A stretch of DNA of 64,000 nt. Source: Bacteroidota bacterium (lineage in GTDB: Bacteria; Bacteroidota; Bacteroidia; NS11-12g; UBA9320). Of the stretch, positions 40,801 to 49,281 are shown one piece after another. The notes below the pieces were generated by a model that made no database searches, was not told where the DNA came from, and worked only from the letters and a program-made list of their open reading frames with translations. A program made the position numbers and the translations under genes. Every line of letters begins with the position of its first letter. Within the stretch, counting starts at the first letter, position 1. The DNA is taken from assembly GCA_947468275.1 (NCBI GenBank), contig CANIKO010000005.1:62001-126000 (forward strand), read 5' to 3'.

Positions 40801-41671
40801 CGAGGTGCGCAATAATGTACTTTACCGAGGCAAGGCATCAGTAGTGGCTGGTAATTTTAAAGTGTCTTTTATTTTACCCAAAGATATTGATTATTCAATT
40901 GGGAAAGGGAGGATATTTACTTATGCATATAATGATAAAACCGATGCTGTAGGTGTTTATGACAGCGCATTTGTTGGAGGTACAGCTTCAAATTTAGCTT
41001 CTGATAATAAGGGGCCAGCTATTGAAGTGTTTTTGGAAGATAATAAATTTATAAACGGTGGTATAGTTTCTAAAAACCCTCTATTGTTAATCAATCTCTG
41101 GGATGAAAACGGCATCAATACCGCAGGTAATGGAGTTGGAAGGGAAATTTTAGGAATATTGGATAAAGGTAAAGAAACCTCTAAAAATTATATACTTAAC
41201 GATTTTTATTCAACAACTCTTGATAGTTTTCAAGGGGGCGAGGTTAGATTTAGGTTGGCCGATATTGCTCCAGGACCCCATACTTTAACTGTTAGGGCTT
41301 GGGATGTATATAATAATAGTGCCGAAAATCAGGTGGAATTTTTAGTGGCCTCCAATGAAAATATGGCCATCCGCAATTTATTGAATTATCCCAATCCATT
41401 TACAACGAAAACTAATATACACTTCGACCACAATAAAGCCGGTCAGGAATTAAATATTGCTGTGAATATATTTTCAATAAGCGGCAGGGTGGTGAAAACC
41501 TTATTTGCAAAGATTCCAAATTCAGCCTCGCATATTGATCAAATTGAATGGGATGGCAAGGATGAATATGGACAAACCCTAGCTAGAGGCGTATATTTAT
41601 ATAAAATAAAAATAAAATCGGAAGATGGAAAAACCGAAGAACAATTTCAAAAAATGGTATTGTTAAAATAG
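37868..41671 (+). CDS. porU: type IX secretion system sortase PorU
   Basis: Gingipain-like fold motifs FNYLGHGGGSGMAHERV and FVTGTCDLAQYDNP; GVGRLPAKTSYEADVMADK; C-terminal NYPNPFTTKTNIHF...GVYLYKIKI. Confidence 0.93.
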   Translation: MTHNLIKMLLSAILFLSFFANTFAQSQHYIISWEKELSGFPGNFKGAQADFYARDKYYPIWTYSELIGQNTFDVYLSNETYESITASPKVIEYLKNVKQLEVANTEERGQIRLKVKLVPFRVKNQTIERLVSFDMTLKASGILEARLNKKGNKSESVLANGDWYKLRIKEDGVYKLDKSFFAKNAINTDNINLSTFKVFGNGGQMLPEVIAESRVDDLAENGINVNDINGNNKLDDGDFISFYGKGPDSWAENEIDYSHVKNIYSDYSFYFFTWGGISGKRISESGDGGSSSFTNIINESDYLYVHEDETLNLRNSGREWFGEVLTIEKKSFDVTIPDLMATTKSIIKSEVAIRTAIPTYVSVYLNNSKDPFITHYGGAVNFDTDDDFADINNSQLLFDATSTFRLTYDFYRPQLGSEAWLNYFEIQCKRKLKTIDGQIHFFNLDSKITGNVKFQIEDFTSDYMVWDVTNPLDVSIQKTFSDGGKGAFVINAKSNLMHYLLYKNGSEKTPEMVGKVENQNLHALNSVDYIIITHPDYKAQAEKLAKFHEEKEGYSYLITYPEKIYNEFSSGALDITAIRDFVKMIYDRGDIARKPKALLLFGDASFDFKNKLGNGNMVPTFESYEYNNSVSSYCSDDYYAILGDMEGFWTKDPGSFKSMESMDMGVGRLPAKTSYEADVMADKCIHYKTNSNKGEWRSSLTFLGDDEDGNVHFFDSEKLTGLCEKEFPPANINKIYLDAFKQVSLGNGNAYPEVNEAINNAIAKGTLLFNYLGHGGGSGMAHERVVTRPQILAWKNYDKLTFFVTGTCDLAQYDNPKEESPGELMMINNEGGAIGMMTTTRKVYIGLNTAFSETLFRNNLYKRDGNHFTNFGQAYLNVKNVMVGSANVRNYVMFGDPLLDLNLPIQKTMITSINGNTITSISKDTLKALSKVEIKGIVTDLSGSVLSDFNGDVSVTLFDKKQTFKTLANDPESYVAPFEVRNNVLYRGKASVVAGNFKVSFILPKDIDYSIGKGRIFTYAYNDKTDAVGVYDSAFVGGTASNLASDNKGPAIEVFLEDNKFINGGIVSKNPLLLINLWDENGINTAGNGVGREILGILDKGKETSKNYILNDFYSTTLDSFQGGEVRFRLADIAPGPHTLTVRAWDVYNNSAENQVEFLVASNENMAIRNLLNYPNPFTTKTNIHFDHNKAGQELNIAVNIFSISGRVVKTLFAKIPNSASHIDQIEWDGKDEYGQTLARGVYLYKIKIKSEDGKTEEQFQKMVLLK

Positions 41672-41756
41672 TTGAATATCGAAAATTAATTTTAATTTTG
41701 TAGGGATTAACTTAAATAGTTACGAATGGTAATACGGTTACTTAAATTTTACAATC

Positions 41757-42989
41757 ATGCTTAAAAATAATTTATTAATTATCGGTTTACTAGCCTTAGT
41801 AGGGAATGCTTTGGGTCAATCCAAGATTACCTCAAAAGATCAGTTGGTTGGCCAACGTAATGTTATTACAACGGCTGTTCCGTTTTTAACAATAACACCG
41901 GATTCGCGCAGTGCGGGAATGGGTGATGCTGGAGTGGCTCGGGATGGAGATGCAAATTCAATGCATTGGAACGTGGCTACTATGGCATTTATTCAAAAAA
42001 AGGCAGGTGTGTCGCTTAATGCGGCTCCTTGGCTTCGCCAGTTAGTTCCTGATGTTTGGTTTTATGATATGGCCGGCTATACCAAAGTTGGAAGCAGAAA
42101 TCAAAGTGTGGTTACAGCTTCCATTCGCTATTTTTCCTTAGGTGAAATACAATTTACCGATGATTTTGGAAATTCAAATGGTAATGCTACACCTTATGAA
42201 ATGGCTTTAGATGTTGGGTATGCTACTCAATTATCAGAGCATTTTTCATTAGGAGGTGCTATGCGTTTTGTCAATTCATGCCTTACCTGCGGCTCAACTG
42301 GTACCATTGGTTCCCAATTTAAACCTGGTCGTGCAGCTGCTGGTGATATAGGTGTTTACTATAAAAAGCCTATAAAAATTGGAGGTACAGACGTGAAATG
42401 GGCCACTGGTGCTACCATTACTAATATTGGTAATAAGGTTACCTATTCCACCTCCGCCGAAAAAGATTTTCTTCCTGCCAATCTTCGTTTAGGTACAAAT
42501 TTTGGATTTAAAATTGATGATCATAATGAACTTAATTTTAATTTAGATATCAATAAGCTTTTGGTACCTACTTATCCTGTATACTTTACAAACGCAGGTG
42601 GTGGAGATAGTATTAATACGGATGGTAACAAAGTGGTTCAGTATGGTAAAGACAGTAAAGATGTCCCCGTTATTTCAGGGATTTTTCAGTCGTTTTATGA
42701 TGCACCAGGCGGATTTAAAGAAGAATTAAAAGAGTATAATATAGCTACAGGATTTGAATATTGGTATGATAAGCAATTTGCGGTTCGTGCAGGATATTTT
42801 AATGAAGCAGCTACCAAAGGCGGACGGAAATATGCTACATTTGGTATTGGTTTGCGTTACAATGTATTTGGAATTGATGCTGCTTATTTGCAACCATTTA
42901 CTCAGCGTCACCCTTTGCAAAATACCATTCGATTCTCATTATTGTTTGATATTGATGCTTTCAAAAAGCAGCAAGACGCTAAAAAATAA
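41757..42989 (+). CDS. porV: type IX secretion outer membrane channel shuttle protein PorV
   Basis: VPFLTITPDSRSAGMGDAGVARDGDANSMHWNVA and beta-barrel pattern; follows porU. Confidence 0.92.
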   Translation: MLKNNLLIIGLLALVGNALGQSKITSKDQLVGQRNVITTAVPFLTITPDSRSAGMGDAGVARDGDANSMHWNVATMAFIQKKAGVSLNAAPWLRQLVPDVWFYDMAGYTKVGSRNQSVVTASIRYFSLGEIQFTDDFGNSNGNATPYEMALDVGYATQLSEHFSLGGAMRFVNSCLTCGSTGTIGSQFKPGRAAAGDIGVYYKKPIKIGGTDVKWATGATITNIGNKVTYSTSAEKDFLPANLRLGTNFGFKIDDHNELNFNLDINKLLVPTYPVYFTNAGGGDSINTDGNKVVQYGKDSKDVPVISGIFQSFYDAPGGFKEELKEYNIATGFEYWYDKQFAVRAGYFNEAATKGGRKYATFGIGLRYNVFGIDAAYLQPFTQRHPLQNTIRFSLLFDIDAFKKQQDAKK

Positions 42990-43007
42990 TTATCCTTTAT
43001 AAGATAT

Positions 43008-43045
43008 AAAAAGAAAGGCCGCTAATCTTAGCGGCCTTTCTTTTT
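43008..43045. terminator. bidirectional intrinsic terminator porV/lon
   Basis: AAAAAGAAAGGCCGCTAATCTTAGCGGCCTTTCTTTTT. Confidence 0.9.
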
Positions 43046-43062
43046 ATATCTCAATTAATATT

Positions 43063-45534
43063 CTAGTTTTTACCGTTTGCGGTTTTTTCGGTTAATTCAA
43101 AAACGGTTGGTTTATCTACTTTTTCTTTTAATAAAGCCAAATCCAACACTTGAAGCATATTTACAGCATAATGAAATTTAAGGTCTTTGGTGTAGTTATT
43201 GCCTATATCTTCGACATCCTTACTGTTGTTTTCGCACATTATTACTTCATTAATACCAGCTCGCTTAGCGGCCAATATTTTTTCTTTAATTCCGCCTACC
43301 GGTAATATTTTTCCACGCAAGGTTATTTCGCCGGTCATGGCCAAATTAGGTTTTACCTTTCGTTGGGTAAACCATGAAGCTAAGGCTGTAAGAATAGTAA
43401 TACCTGCCGATGGCCCATCCTTAGGAATAGCCCCTGCTGGAAAATGGATATGAACATCGTATTGGTCAAAAACCTTTGGATCAATATCAAGGTAGTCGGC
43501 ATTTGCTTTTAAAAATGTAAGAGCAGTAATGGCTGATTCTTTCATCACGTCACCCAATTGGCCCGTAAGAGTGAGTTTGCCATTGCCCTTAGTGGTCTTA
43601 CATTCAACAAATAATATTTCGCCACCTACAGATGTCCAGGCTAAACCAGTAACAACACCTGCGAAGCTATTGTCCTGATACATTTCTTTATCAACCCGCT
43701 GGCGACCTAATACTTTTTTTACATAATCTGAATCAATTTTGGCTTCAAATTTTTCTTCACCTACTATTTGTTTAGCACGGTATCTGGCTAAGGAGGCGAT
43801 GCGTTTTTCCAATGCTCTAACTCCTGATTCGCGGGTATAATTTTCGACAATCAATTCAAGGACCCTGTCCGTAAATTTTAAATCTGATGATTTTAAACCA
43901 TGCTCCCCTAGTTGTTTTTTTACTAAATGGTTCTTTGCTATCTGAACTTTTTCTTCTACCGTATAACCGTTAATTTCAATAATTTCCATTCGGTCTAATA
44001 AAGCCGGTTGAATCGTATCTAAAGAATTTGCAGTGGCAATGAACATTACTTTAGATAAGTCAAATTCATGCTCCACGTAATTATCGTAAAAGGCGGTGTT
44101 CTGCTCAGGGTCTAATATTTCTAATAATGCTGAAGAGGGGTCGCCTCTAAAATCTCTTCCAATTTTATCTACTTCATCCAATACAAATACTGGATTAGCT
44201 GTTCCAGCTTTTTTTAATGCTTGAATTATTCTTCCTGGCATGGCACCAATATAGGTTTTACGGTGACCACGAAGTTCGGCTTCATCGTGCATACCTCCGA
44301 GGGACATTCTGGCATATTTTCTGCCAATAGATTGGGCTATGCTTTTTCCTAAAGATGTTTTACCAACTCCTGGAGGACCATATAAACAAAGTATAGGGCT
44401 TTTAAAATCACCTTTAAGTTTTAAAACTGCGAGATATTCTAAAATTCTATCTTTAACTTTCTCTAATCCAAAATGGTCGTTATCCAATACTTTTCTAGCT
44501 TTTTTAAGATCAATAAAATCCTTGCTATATTCGTTCCATGGTAGTTCAAGTAATAGTTCACAGTAATTGTAAGTAATTGAAAAGTCAGGTGCTGCCGGAT
44601 TGGTGCGCATTAATTTATCCAATTCTTTATTAAACACTTTTGCAAGTTTTTCGTCCCATTTTTTGGCTATTGCTTTAACCCTTAAGGCTTCAATATCCTT
44701 ATCTGGAGAGTCTTGTCCCAATTCTTCCTGAATGGCACGCATTTGCTGATGCAAAAAATATTCACGTTGCTGTTTATCAATATCCACCTTTGCTTTGCTT
44801 TGAATTTGGTTTTTAAGCTCCAAATGTTGCAATTCATTATTTAAGTAGGTAAGCATTAAGGCTGCTTTATCACTAAACGACGTCGTATTTAATATCGTCT
44901 GTTTTTCGTTTACAGAAATATTAAGATTGGATGAAATAAAATTAATAAGAAAATTAGGGCTTTCGATATTTTTTAAAGCGAAATTAGCTTCACTGGGAAT
45001 ATTAGGCGAAAGTTCAATTATTTTGCCCGACATTTCCCGAATAGAAGCCAAGATGGCTTTGCTTTCCTTATTTTTCTTAGGCTTTTCATCTATCACCGGG
45101 TGGGCAACACAAATCAAATAGGGTGAATTTTTAACCGTCTCCTTAATTTCTATTTTTCTTCTGCCTTGCAAGATAGCAGTCGTATTTCCATCGGGCATTC
45201 GAAGCATTCTAATGATGATAGCTTCAGTACCTATGGCATATAGGTCTTCAAAAGCAGGGTCATCATTGTTCGGATCTATTTGAGAGATTACCCCAATTAT
45301 TTTATCTTTTTTATAGGCATCTTTAATAAGTTTTACCGACTTATCTCTTCCAACTGTAATAGGAATTACAACACCCGGAAAAAGTACAGTGTTTCGTAAA
45401 GGTAAAATTGGTAATTCTTTTGGTTTATGATTTTTTTCAGACTCATCATCTCCTTCAGGTGACATCAGTGCGATAAAATCCGCATTGTCATTTTCAGGAT
45501 CTGTTTCGCTAAATTTAAATATATCATTTTTCAT
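43063..45534 (-). CDS. lon: ATP-dependent protease Lon
   Basis: [50 protein letters not shown] at 45534 preferred to TTG at 45540. Confidence 0.97.
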   Translation of the reverse strand: MKNDIFKFSETDPENDNADFIALMSPEGDDESEKNHKPKELPILPLRNTVLFPGVVIPITVGRDKSVKLIKDAYKKDKIIGVISQIDPNNDDPAFEDLYAIGTEAIIIRMLRMPDGNTTAILQGRRKIEIKETVKNSPYLICVAHPVIDEKPKKNKESKAILASIREMSGKIIELSPNIPSEANFALKNIESPNFLINFISSNLNISVNEKQTILNTTSFSDKAALMLTYLNNELQHLELKNQIQSKAKVDIDKQQREYFLHQQMRAIQEELGQDSPDKDIEALRVKAIAKKWDEKLAKVFNKELDKLMRTNPAAPDFSITYNYCELLLELPWNEYSKDFIDLKKARKVLDNDHFGLEKVKDRILEYLAVLKLKGDFKSPILCLYGPPGVGKTSLGKSIAQSIGRKYARMSLGGMHDEAELRGHRKTYIGAMPGRIIQALKKAGTANPVFVLDEVDKIGRDFRGDPSSALLEILDPEQNTAFYDNYVEHEFDLSKVMFIATANSLDTIQPALLDRMEIIEINGYTVEEKVQIAKNHLVKKQLGEHGLKSSDLKFTDRVLELIVENYTRESGVRALEKRIASLARYRAKQIVGEEKFEAKIDSDYVKKVLGRQRVDKEMYQDNSFAGVVTGLAWTSVGGEILFVECKTTKGNGKLTLTGQLGDVMKESAITALTFLKANADYLDIDPKVFDQYDVHIHFPAGAIPKDGPSAGITILTALASWFTQRKVKPNLAMTGEITLRGKILPVGGIKEKILAAKRAGINEVIMCENNSKDVEDIGNNYTKDLKFHYAVNMLQVLDLALLKEKVDKPTVFELTEKTANGKN

Positions 45535-45535
45535 G

Positions 45536-45547
45536 GTCAAGATGTCA
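45536..45547 (-). promoter_or_regulatory. candidate TGAC-N4-TGAC site at the lon start
   Basis: Minus strand TGACATCTTGAC, 11/12 identical to the groES upstream site. Confidence 0.4.
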
Positions 45548-45678
45548 GTTTATATGTTTTATTGGATTGGCTTCATACAAGGCAATTGATATGCCATAAA
45601 TATTTCCTGATTGTACTTTCATCAGATTTAGCATAAACCTTGTTTATCAAAAAAAATGGTTATTAATTTGCATAAATT

Positions 45679-46566
45679 ATGATAAAAAAAATTATGAAAA
45701 TTAAACAAATTCTTGGATTCTCAATTTTGGCTATTTCATCAGCCTTTTTGCTAAACTCGTGTGGCGACGGAACCCCAAATCCTGCACCAGGTATTGATTT
45801 TATTGCTGAGGGAGGGTCACTTACAAGTGACGTATCTATGGATGGTGATAAGGCCTTTACATTGGTTTTTAATGTAACAGACGATTCTAAAGTGAAAACT
45901 GTAGAAGTTAAATCCGTTGTTAATGGAAGAATATCTCCTCAATTAGATACAACAATCGATAAAGCAAGTGCTAAAATAAAATTAAGCAGAAAGTCTTATG
46001 CTGCCATCGCTACTGAAGTATGGACTATTACCGTGACTGACGATAAAGGTTCATCTACTAGTAAGTCAATTACTATTACCACGACTTCAGCCGCATCAGG
46101 CGACCCTTTATCTTCCTTTGATAAGGATAATTTAGGGGATCCGTTTAAAGTTTGGAATTTTTTAGGACCAAAACCAGGTGCATTTAATTTATTAGATGGC
46201 GTACCTTTAACTGCTAGTGATCCTGTTTCTGAGAAGGACATACAAGATTCATGTATTTTAGCAGAAGTGTCACAATGGCCAGCAAGATGGACTTCAAAAA
46301 ATGGTACTACTTTCAAAAAAGTAACTGGTTATACTTTTGATGGCGTTTCAAACACAGGTCAATTGGATGCAGTTTGGAATGCTTCAGGAAGTGCTTCAAA
46401 ATCAATGGTTGTATCTGTAGGTGATTTGTATATTGCAAATATTCTTGCTAAATCTTCACCTGTTAGATTAGCAGGTAAAGTATTAATATATATCATGGAC
46501 GTGAAAAAAACTGCTGGCGATAACTTGGATTACGTTCAATTCAAGTTTAAAAAGAAAACACTTTAG
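45679..46566 (+). CDS. hypothetical lipoprotein
   Basis: Signal peptide with lipobox LLNSCGDG; beta-rich Ig-like region then unique C-terminal domain. Confidence 0.75.
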   Translation: MIKKIMKIKQILGFSILAISSAFLLNSCGDGTPNPAPGIDFIAEGGSLTSDVSMDGDKAFTLVFNVTDDSKVKTVEVKSVVNGRISPQLDTTIDKASAKIKLSRKSYAAIATEVWTITVTDDKGSSTSKSITITTTSAASGDPLSSFDKDNLGDPFKVWNFLGPKPGAFNLLDGVPLTASDPVSEKDIQDSCILAEVSQWPARWTSKNGTTFKKVTGYTFDGVSNTGQLDAVWNASGSASKSMVVSVGDLYIANILAKSSPVRLAGKVLIYIMDVKKTAGDNLDYVQFKFKKKTL

Positions 46567-46587
46567 TAATAAAATTTTATAAGACGG

Positions 46588-46612
46588 GCCTCGCTTCGGC
46601 GGGGCTTTTTTT
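46588..46612 (+). terminator. intrinsic terminator with TTCG loop
   Basis: GCCTCGC-TTCG-GCGGGGC followed by T7. Confidence 0.82.
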
Positions 46613-46619
46613 ATTTTTG
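46612..46619 (+). promoter_or_regulatory. -7 element TATTTTTG upstream of pfkA
   Basis: TAnnTTTG core 4 nt before ATG, abutting the upstream terminator T-tract. Confidence 0.45.
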
Positions 46620-46623
46620 AAAA

Positions 46624-47592
46624 ATGAAAAAAATAGCGGTATTTACATCAGGTGGAGATTCTCCCGGAATGAACGCTTGTATACGAGCAATAGTTAGAAC
46701 TGCTATTTATCATAATATTAAAATAGAGGGAATTGTGGCGGGCTATGAAGGTATGATTAATAACGATTTCATAAATCTTAATGCTGCCTCGGTTGCAAAT
46801 ATTATTCAAAGAGGAGGTACAATACTTAAATCATCCCGAAGTGAAGAATTTAAAACAACGGAGGGAAGAAAAAAGGCTTATGAAAATATCAAAAAACACA
46901 ATATTGATGGCATTGTTTGCATTGGAGGAAATGGAACTTACACCGGAGCTGGTGTGTTTTATGAGGAATATGGAATACCAAGTATAGGAGTTCCGGGAAC
47001 TATAGACGATGATCTTTTTGGAACTGACCACACTATTGGCTATGATACCGCAATCAATACTGCCATGGAGGCCATTGATAAAATAAGGGATACTGCCGAT
47101 TCGCATAATCGCGTTTTCTTAGTCGAAGTGATGGGACGAGATACCGGATTTATTGCTTTGGCCGTTGGAGTTGCTGGTGGCGCAGAGGCCATTTTAATAC
47201 CTGAAGACCAAAAAGATGAGACCAAACTTTTTGATATTTTTACCAGAAATAAGGATAGAAAAAAATCTTTTTCAATTATAGTGGTTGCCGAAGGTGAACA
47301 TGGAGGAGCAATAAATGCGGCATTAAAGCTTAAAGAAAAGTTTCCTGAATTGGATATTAGAACAACTATTTTAGGACATATTCAAAGGGGTGGAAGTCCG
47401 ACAGCTCGCGACAGGATATTGGCCACACGACTTGGCGTATCTGCTGTTGAACGATTATTGGAAGGTGGGAAAAATGAATGTGTTGGGATGATTAACAATA
47501 AAATTCATTTCACATCATTTAAAGAAGCTGTAGAAAAACATAAGCCATTACCTGCATATATTTATGGAATGACCGATAAACTTTCAGTTTAA
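46624..47592 (+). CDS. pfkA: 6-phosphofructokinase
   Basis: TSGGDSPGMNACIRA, GGNGTYTGA, PGTIDDDLFGTDHTIGYDTA, VEVMGRDTGFIAL, GHIQRGGSPTARDR. Confidence 0.95.
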   Translation: MKKIAVFTSGGDSPGMNACIRAIVRTAIYHNIKIEGIVAGYEGMINNDFINLNAASVANIIQRGGTILKSSRSEEFKTTEGRKKAYENIKKHNIDGIVCIGGNGTYTGAGVFYEEYGIPSIGVPGTIDDDLFGTDHTIGYDTAINTAMEAIDKIRDTADSHNRVFLVEVMGRDTGFIALAVGVAGGAEAILIPEDQKDETKLFDIFTRNKDRKKSFSIIVVAEGEHGGAINAALKLKEKFPELDIRTTILGHIQRGGSPTARDRILATRLGVSAVERLLEGGKNECVGMINNKIHFTSFKEAVEKHKPLPAYIYGMTDKLSV

Positions 47593-47599
47593 ATTTTAA

Positions 47600-47633
47600 A
47601 ACTTTTCCAAAGTTTAGGAACTCTGAAAAAGTT
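47600..47633. terminator. imperfect inverted repeat at convergent gene ends
   Basis: AACTTTTCCAAAGTT / AACTCTGAAAAAGTT (13/15 complementary). Confidence 0.5.
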
Positions 47634-47635
47634 AA

Positions 47636-49060
47636 TTAATGTTTAACTATTAACTTTTTATTCTCACTCATAAATTGAGAAGTATAAACCTTATAAAAAT
47701 ATAGTCCTTCTGTTAAACCAGTAATATCAATTTCAAAATTGCCTGAAGTACTTTCCAACTCAAATTGTTTAACAATTTGCCCGTTGATATTTGTAATTTC
47801 AAAGATGGGTCGTTCAGTTGAATTGGTTTTTATATCATAAATAATCCTAAAATTAGTTGCAGTTGGGTTGGGCATTTCTGCAAAGGAATTTTCAATTGTT
47901 TTAGAATTCGAAATAGGAGTTATTTGGTTATCATCAGGTTCAAAAGATAAAGTGTCTTTTCCTCTGAGTTCAACATCAAAATCCCCGTAGCCAAATTTGC
48001 AGTTAGATGTCCAAGCTAACAATGTGCTATCAATTGTTGAAGAATCAAAAGCTTCAAAATTCCAAACATAATTAATTGATTGAGTTGTGGAATCAACAGC
48101 CACATTTTCCAATTCTTCTTTGTAAACAACTTCTTCAGATTTAGTTGATTCAATAGTTGGCGGGATAAAAACTATATTTTCATCATATACAATTTTTTGC
48201 GTTGGAAGTTTAATAATTGCCAAATTGTTACTTTCCCAAGTGCCCAACCCATAAGTAAGTGAAATTATCCCTAACTCAGTATTTACAAAGGGTTGGTAAT
48301 AATTTTTATCAGAATTAATTGTTGAGTCAAGAATAAAATATTCAGGGTTGCCGAATTCTGAGTTAAGATTTGGGCGAGTTAGTTTAACCAATAAATTATT
48401 TTCATCTCTTAATGTAAGATAATAGGATAGGCCCTCATCTGCTAAACTTCCGGGGCAATAGTTTTCCGCGTTATTCATAAATGAATTAAAAGAATAATTT
48501 ATACCATCGGTGGTAGTGAAAAAAGCAATACGTTCAATTGAATGTTCATCATTATAATAAACGAATAGTTGGCTTAAGTCTGCAGTTAATGAAGGCCCTG
48601 AAATAAAAACACTTGAAGTTTCTGAAATTTCTCCACCTGTTAAATTTATTTTTATAGGATTATTAAAACTTTTACTTGTTTCGTCATAATTGGCCTTATA
48701 AAGAGTAGTCATAAAACCATCTGAATTTTTATGGGTTACAAAAAATACAGTTTGTTCATCCTCAGTTAACCAGCAAGAAAATACATCATAATCGCCAACC
48801 ATCCCATTAATAGCAACGGTTTTCGGATTTATAAATTCATCTTTAAGGCGTTTTCGTTCAGCTTTCCAAATTTCATCCGATGACTTATCCCGAGTAAAAT
48901 AAAGCCGCAAACCATCTTTTGAGAGCCAAGAATAAGCATCCGCTTTTTCCTCCTGATTAAGCGGCATATTTTGAGGTTCATAAACTATTCCATCTGCCGG
49001 TTGAGCCATGGTAGCTAGGCTGCAAATTAAGCTTAGAGTAAATGCGAAAATTGATTTCAT
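47636..49060 (-). CDS. secreted PD40-like protein with T9SS sorting domain
   Basis: Signal peptide; DAYSWLSKDGLRLYFTRDKSSDEIW beta-propeller-like repeats; C-terminal EMPNPTATNFRIIYDIK...GLYFYKVYTSQFMSENKKLIVKH. Confidence 0.8.
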   Translation of the reverse strand: MKSIFAFTLSLICSLATMAQPADGIVYEPQNMPLNQEEKADAYSWLSKDGLRLYFTRDKSSDEIWKAERKRLKDEFINPKTVAINGMVGDYDVFSCWLTEDEQTVFFVTHKNSDGFMTTLYKANYDETSKSFNNPIKINLTGGEISETSSVFISGPSLTADLSQLFVYYNDEHSIERIAFFTTTDGINYSFNSFMNNAENYCPGSLADEGLSYYLTLRDENNLLVKLTRPNLNSEFGNPEYFILDSTINSDKNYYQPFVNTELGIISLTYGLGTWESNNLAIIKLPTQKIVYDENIVFIPPTIESTKSEEVVYKEELENVAVDSTTQSINYVWNFEAFDSSTIDSTLLAWTSNCKFGYGDFDVELRGKDTLSFEPDDNQITPISNSKTIENSFAEMPNPTATNFRIIYDIKTNSTERPIFEITNINGQIVKQFELESTSGNFEIDITGLTEGLYFYKVYTSQFMSENKKLIVKH

Positions 49061-49198
49061 AGAATTGATTTTTGGTTAAACGAAGTTCTTATTAAAAAAA
49101 GTATTCGTAGTCCAATACTTTATTACCGGTTAAAAGTAAATGATTAAAGGAAAATAAGTCAAATTGACTTTTGTATTAAACTAAACCTTCTGATAATG

Positions 49199-49213
49199 TG
49201 ACTATTTGACTTT
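49199..49213 (+). promoter_or_regulatory. candidate proteostasis regulatory site (TGAC-N4-TGAC) upstream of clpB
   Basis: TGACTATTTGACTTT, 68 nt before ATG; preceded by inverted repeat AAGTCAAATTGACTT at 49156-49170. Confidence 0.5.
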
Positions 49214-49281
49214 GGATGAATTTTTTTAAGGTCATTTCGGCATTTTTAAAAACAAGGAATTCTTTTTGACAAAACAGAAGC

